NCBI GenBank assembly: GCA_900323505.1
Contig: OOIN01000034.1
Coordinates: 310,001-374,000, forward strand
Length of the DNA: 64,000 nucleotides
Direction: 5' to 3'
Source of the DNA: Ustilago trichophora
Taxonomy: Eukaryota > Basidiomycota > Ustilaginomycetes > Ustilaginales > Ustilaginaceae
Under the pieces are notes generated by a model. That model worked only from the letters and a program-made list of their open reading frames with translations. It was not told the origin of the DNA and ran no database searches. A program made the position numbers and the translations under genes. Positions 62,880 through 64,000 of this stretch are shown one piece after another. Numbering within the stretch: the stretch's first letter is position 1; the number at the start of each line of letters is the position of its first letter.

Positions 62880-64000
62880 ATGGCTCCAATTCTCAACGTA
62901 AGTGTGTTCATGTCGTCATCGCTAAACGTGTGGCACTCAGCTGACCCTTCTGCTTGATTACATTGATCGTCTACATACACGGCTACAGTTCCACGCTGGT
63001 TCGCTTCCCAGCTTCGCCCTCCGTCTCAAGTCGGATGATTCGCTCGACAGCCTCAAGGCTCGCGCAGCTAAGAAGATTCGTCTCCAGCTTGACGATGGAA
63101 TCCCACTCGTGATCAAGTACGGCTGGTCTAACCAGACTTATACCCTCGAAGACTGTAAGTGCACAAGAACTAGGTCTAATTGGCGTAAACGATTCCCGAG
63201 GCTGATCCCTTCATCTTTTCATCCTCCTGAATCCTATTTCGCATCTCCTAGCTGACGACTGGGAGATCTTCCTCGAGCGATTCGGCAACGAGAAGGAGGC
63301 TGACCGTAAGTACTCAATTGCAAGGTGAAAGTCTGCCTGCTTGGTGGCTGATTCTGAAACTGAAATGTTCGTTGAATTCCATTCTTCGGCTGAATGCCAC
63401 AGTCTATCTCGAATCCCCCGAAATCCCCAGCCACAACGCTGACGAGCACTCTGCTGACGGCACACACGAGGGTCCCAACGTGCCCGTTGTTGACGAGTCC
63501 ACCCTGGTCCACCGCACCCCTGGTCGTGGCAAGAGCGGCGGTGTTAGCATCCACCGCGTTGCCGCACCTTACATCCCTTCTGCCGACGACTACAGCGAAG
63601 CAGGCGGAGTCACTGCTGGAGGCCGAGACTCGATCATGTACCCCCCTCCTCGCGAGCCTGCCCCCGCACCCGGTTACAGCAAGCCTACCGCTCCCACCCT
63701 TCCGGGCCCAAAGGCGACCCACGACGACGCCGTTTCGACCCACACTACCAAGACTCGCAAGACCAACCAGACCGTCTCCTCGGTGCCTTCGCACAAGATC
63801 GCCTTCCAGGAGTTTCACTCGCAGCTCGGCGTGCGTCTTCTCAAGGGCAGCATCGGTCCCATTCAGGATGTGCCCATGATGCTCAAGTCTGGATACCGCC
63901 ACGTCTATGTCAGTCGCAGCTTTGCACTGAACCACGGATTCATTCCCAAGGATACCACTCCGGGCACATACGGTTTCAACGGTATTACCAACCTTGGCAA
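62880..64000 (+). CDS. conserved-looking protein with PB1-like N-terminus, 5' part
   Basis: Unrecognised gene running off the right edge. Inferred exons are 62880-62897, 62989-63154, 63252-63305 and 63403 onward; all donors are GTAAGT and all junctions stay in frame. The first exon encodes just MAPILN. Residues ~7-75 ('SFALRLKSDDSLDSL', 'IPLVIKYGWSNQTYTLEDSDDWEIFLERF') have the strand-helix pattern and the closing acidic 'DSDDWEIF' of a PB1/ubiquitin-like fold. A Pro/Ser-rich linker follows, then an ordered segment ('FHSQLGVRLLKGSIGPIQDV', 'HVYVSRSFALNHGFIPKD') that continues past 64000. Codon bias is strong, suggesting good expression. I do not recognise a family and assign no function. Confidence 0.75.

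Overview
The window is nuclear DNA of a basidiomycete fungus. The genes are dense, on both strands and mostly intron-poor. Introns are short, lie near the 5' ends, and have GTAAGT/GTATGT-type donors with CTGAC branch points. The gene set (fused TRP5, a PAK kinase without a PH domain, a spore-type linoleate diol synthase relative, F-BAR RhoGAP, SHR3) and the gene style point to a smut fungus of the Ustilaginaceae. Ustilago maydis or a close relative is the best guess, made from pattern recognition alone.

Layout. 1-7 kb: 5' part of an SPF45-like splicing factor (-), Mediator subunit MED4 (+), ubiquitin-S27a fusion (+) with a 5'UTR intron, DDX41-like helicase (-). 7-17 kb: Doa10/MARCH6 ERAD ligase (+), RAD9 clamp subunit (-, four exons), bifunctional tryptophan synthase (-). 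17.6-27.3 kb: PAK kinase (-), F-BAR/RhoGAP protein (+), bHLH factor (-). 27.3-31.5 kb: a 4.2-kb gene-poor stretch with an (AG)30 tract. 31.5-39.3 kb: DUF202 membrane protein (+), a thioredoxin-PITH protein continuing in frame into a membrane/coiled-coil module (-), a PPPDE-thioredoxin-PUL protein (+). 40-48.4 kb: DUR3-type urea transporter (+), J-domain protein (+), small hydrophilic protein (-), OPT oligopeptide transporter (+). 48.7-55.5 kb: GAR1 (-), ZNHIT2-like zinc-finger protein (+), Ssp1/linoleate diol synthase-like fatty acid oxygenase (-). 58.5-64 kb: UEV/MMS2 (+), degenerate BTB-like protein (+), SHR3 (-), and the 5' part of an unrecognised gene (+).

How the genes relate. Most are housekeeping genes without operon logic. 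Several belong to the ubiquitin/proteasome world: ubiquitin precursor, Doa10, the PITH thioredoxin, PPPDE-PUL and UEV. The last three are spread over about 26 kb and may be together by chance. GAR1 and the ZNHIT2-like gene share a divergent promoter and both belong to RNP assembly. Nutrient uptake is represented by DUR3, OPT and SHR3.

I found no mobile element, CRISPR, tRNA or rRNA, and no clearly novel multi-gene system. The most unusual items are the 948-residue thioredoxin-PITH-membrane fusion, whose third intron encodes an in-frame hydrophobic tail; a DDX41-like helicase with altered motifs V and VI; a diol-synthase-like enzyme without the P450 heme cysteine; and six GATAAG sites upstream of the urea transporter. 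Exon boundaries were inferred by eye from splice consensus, reading frame and family similarity.
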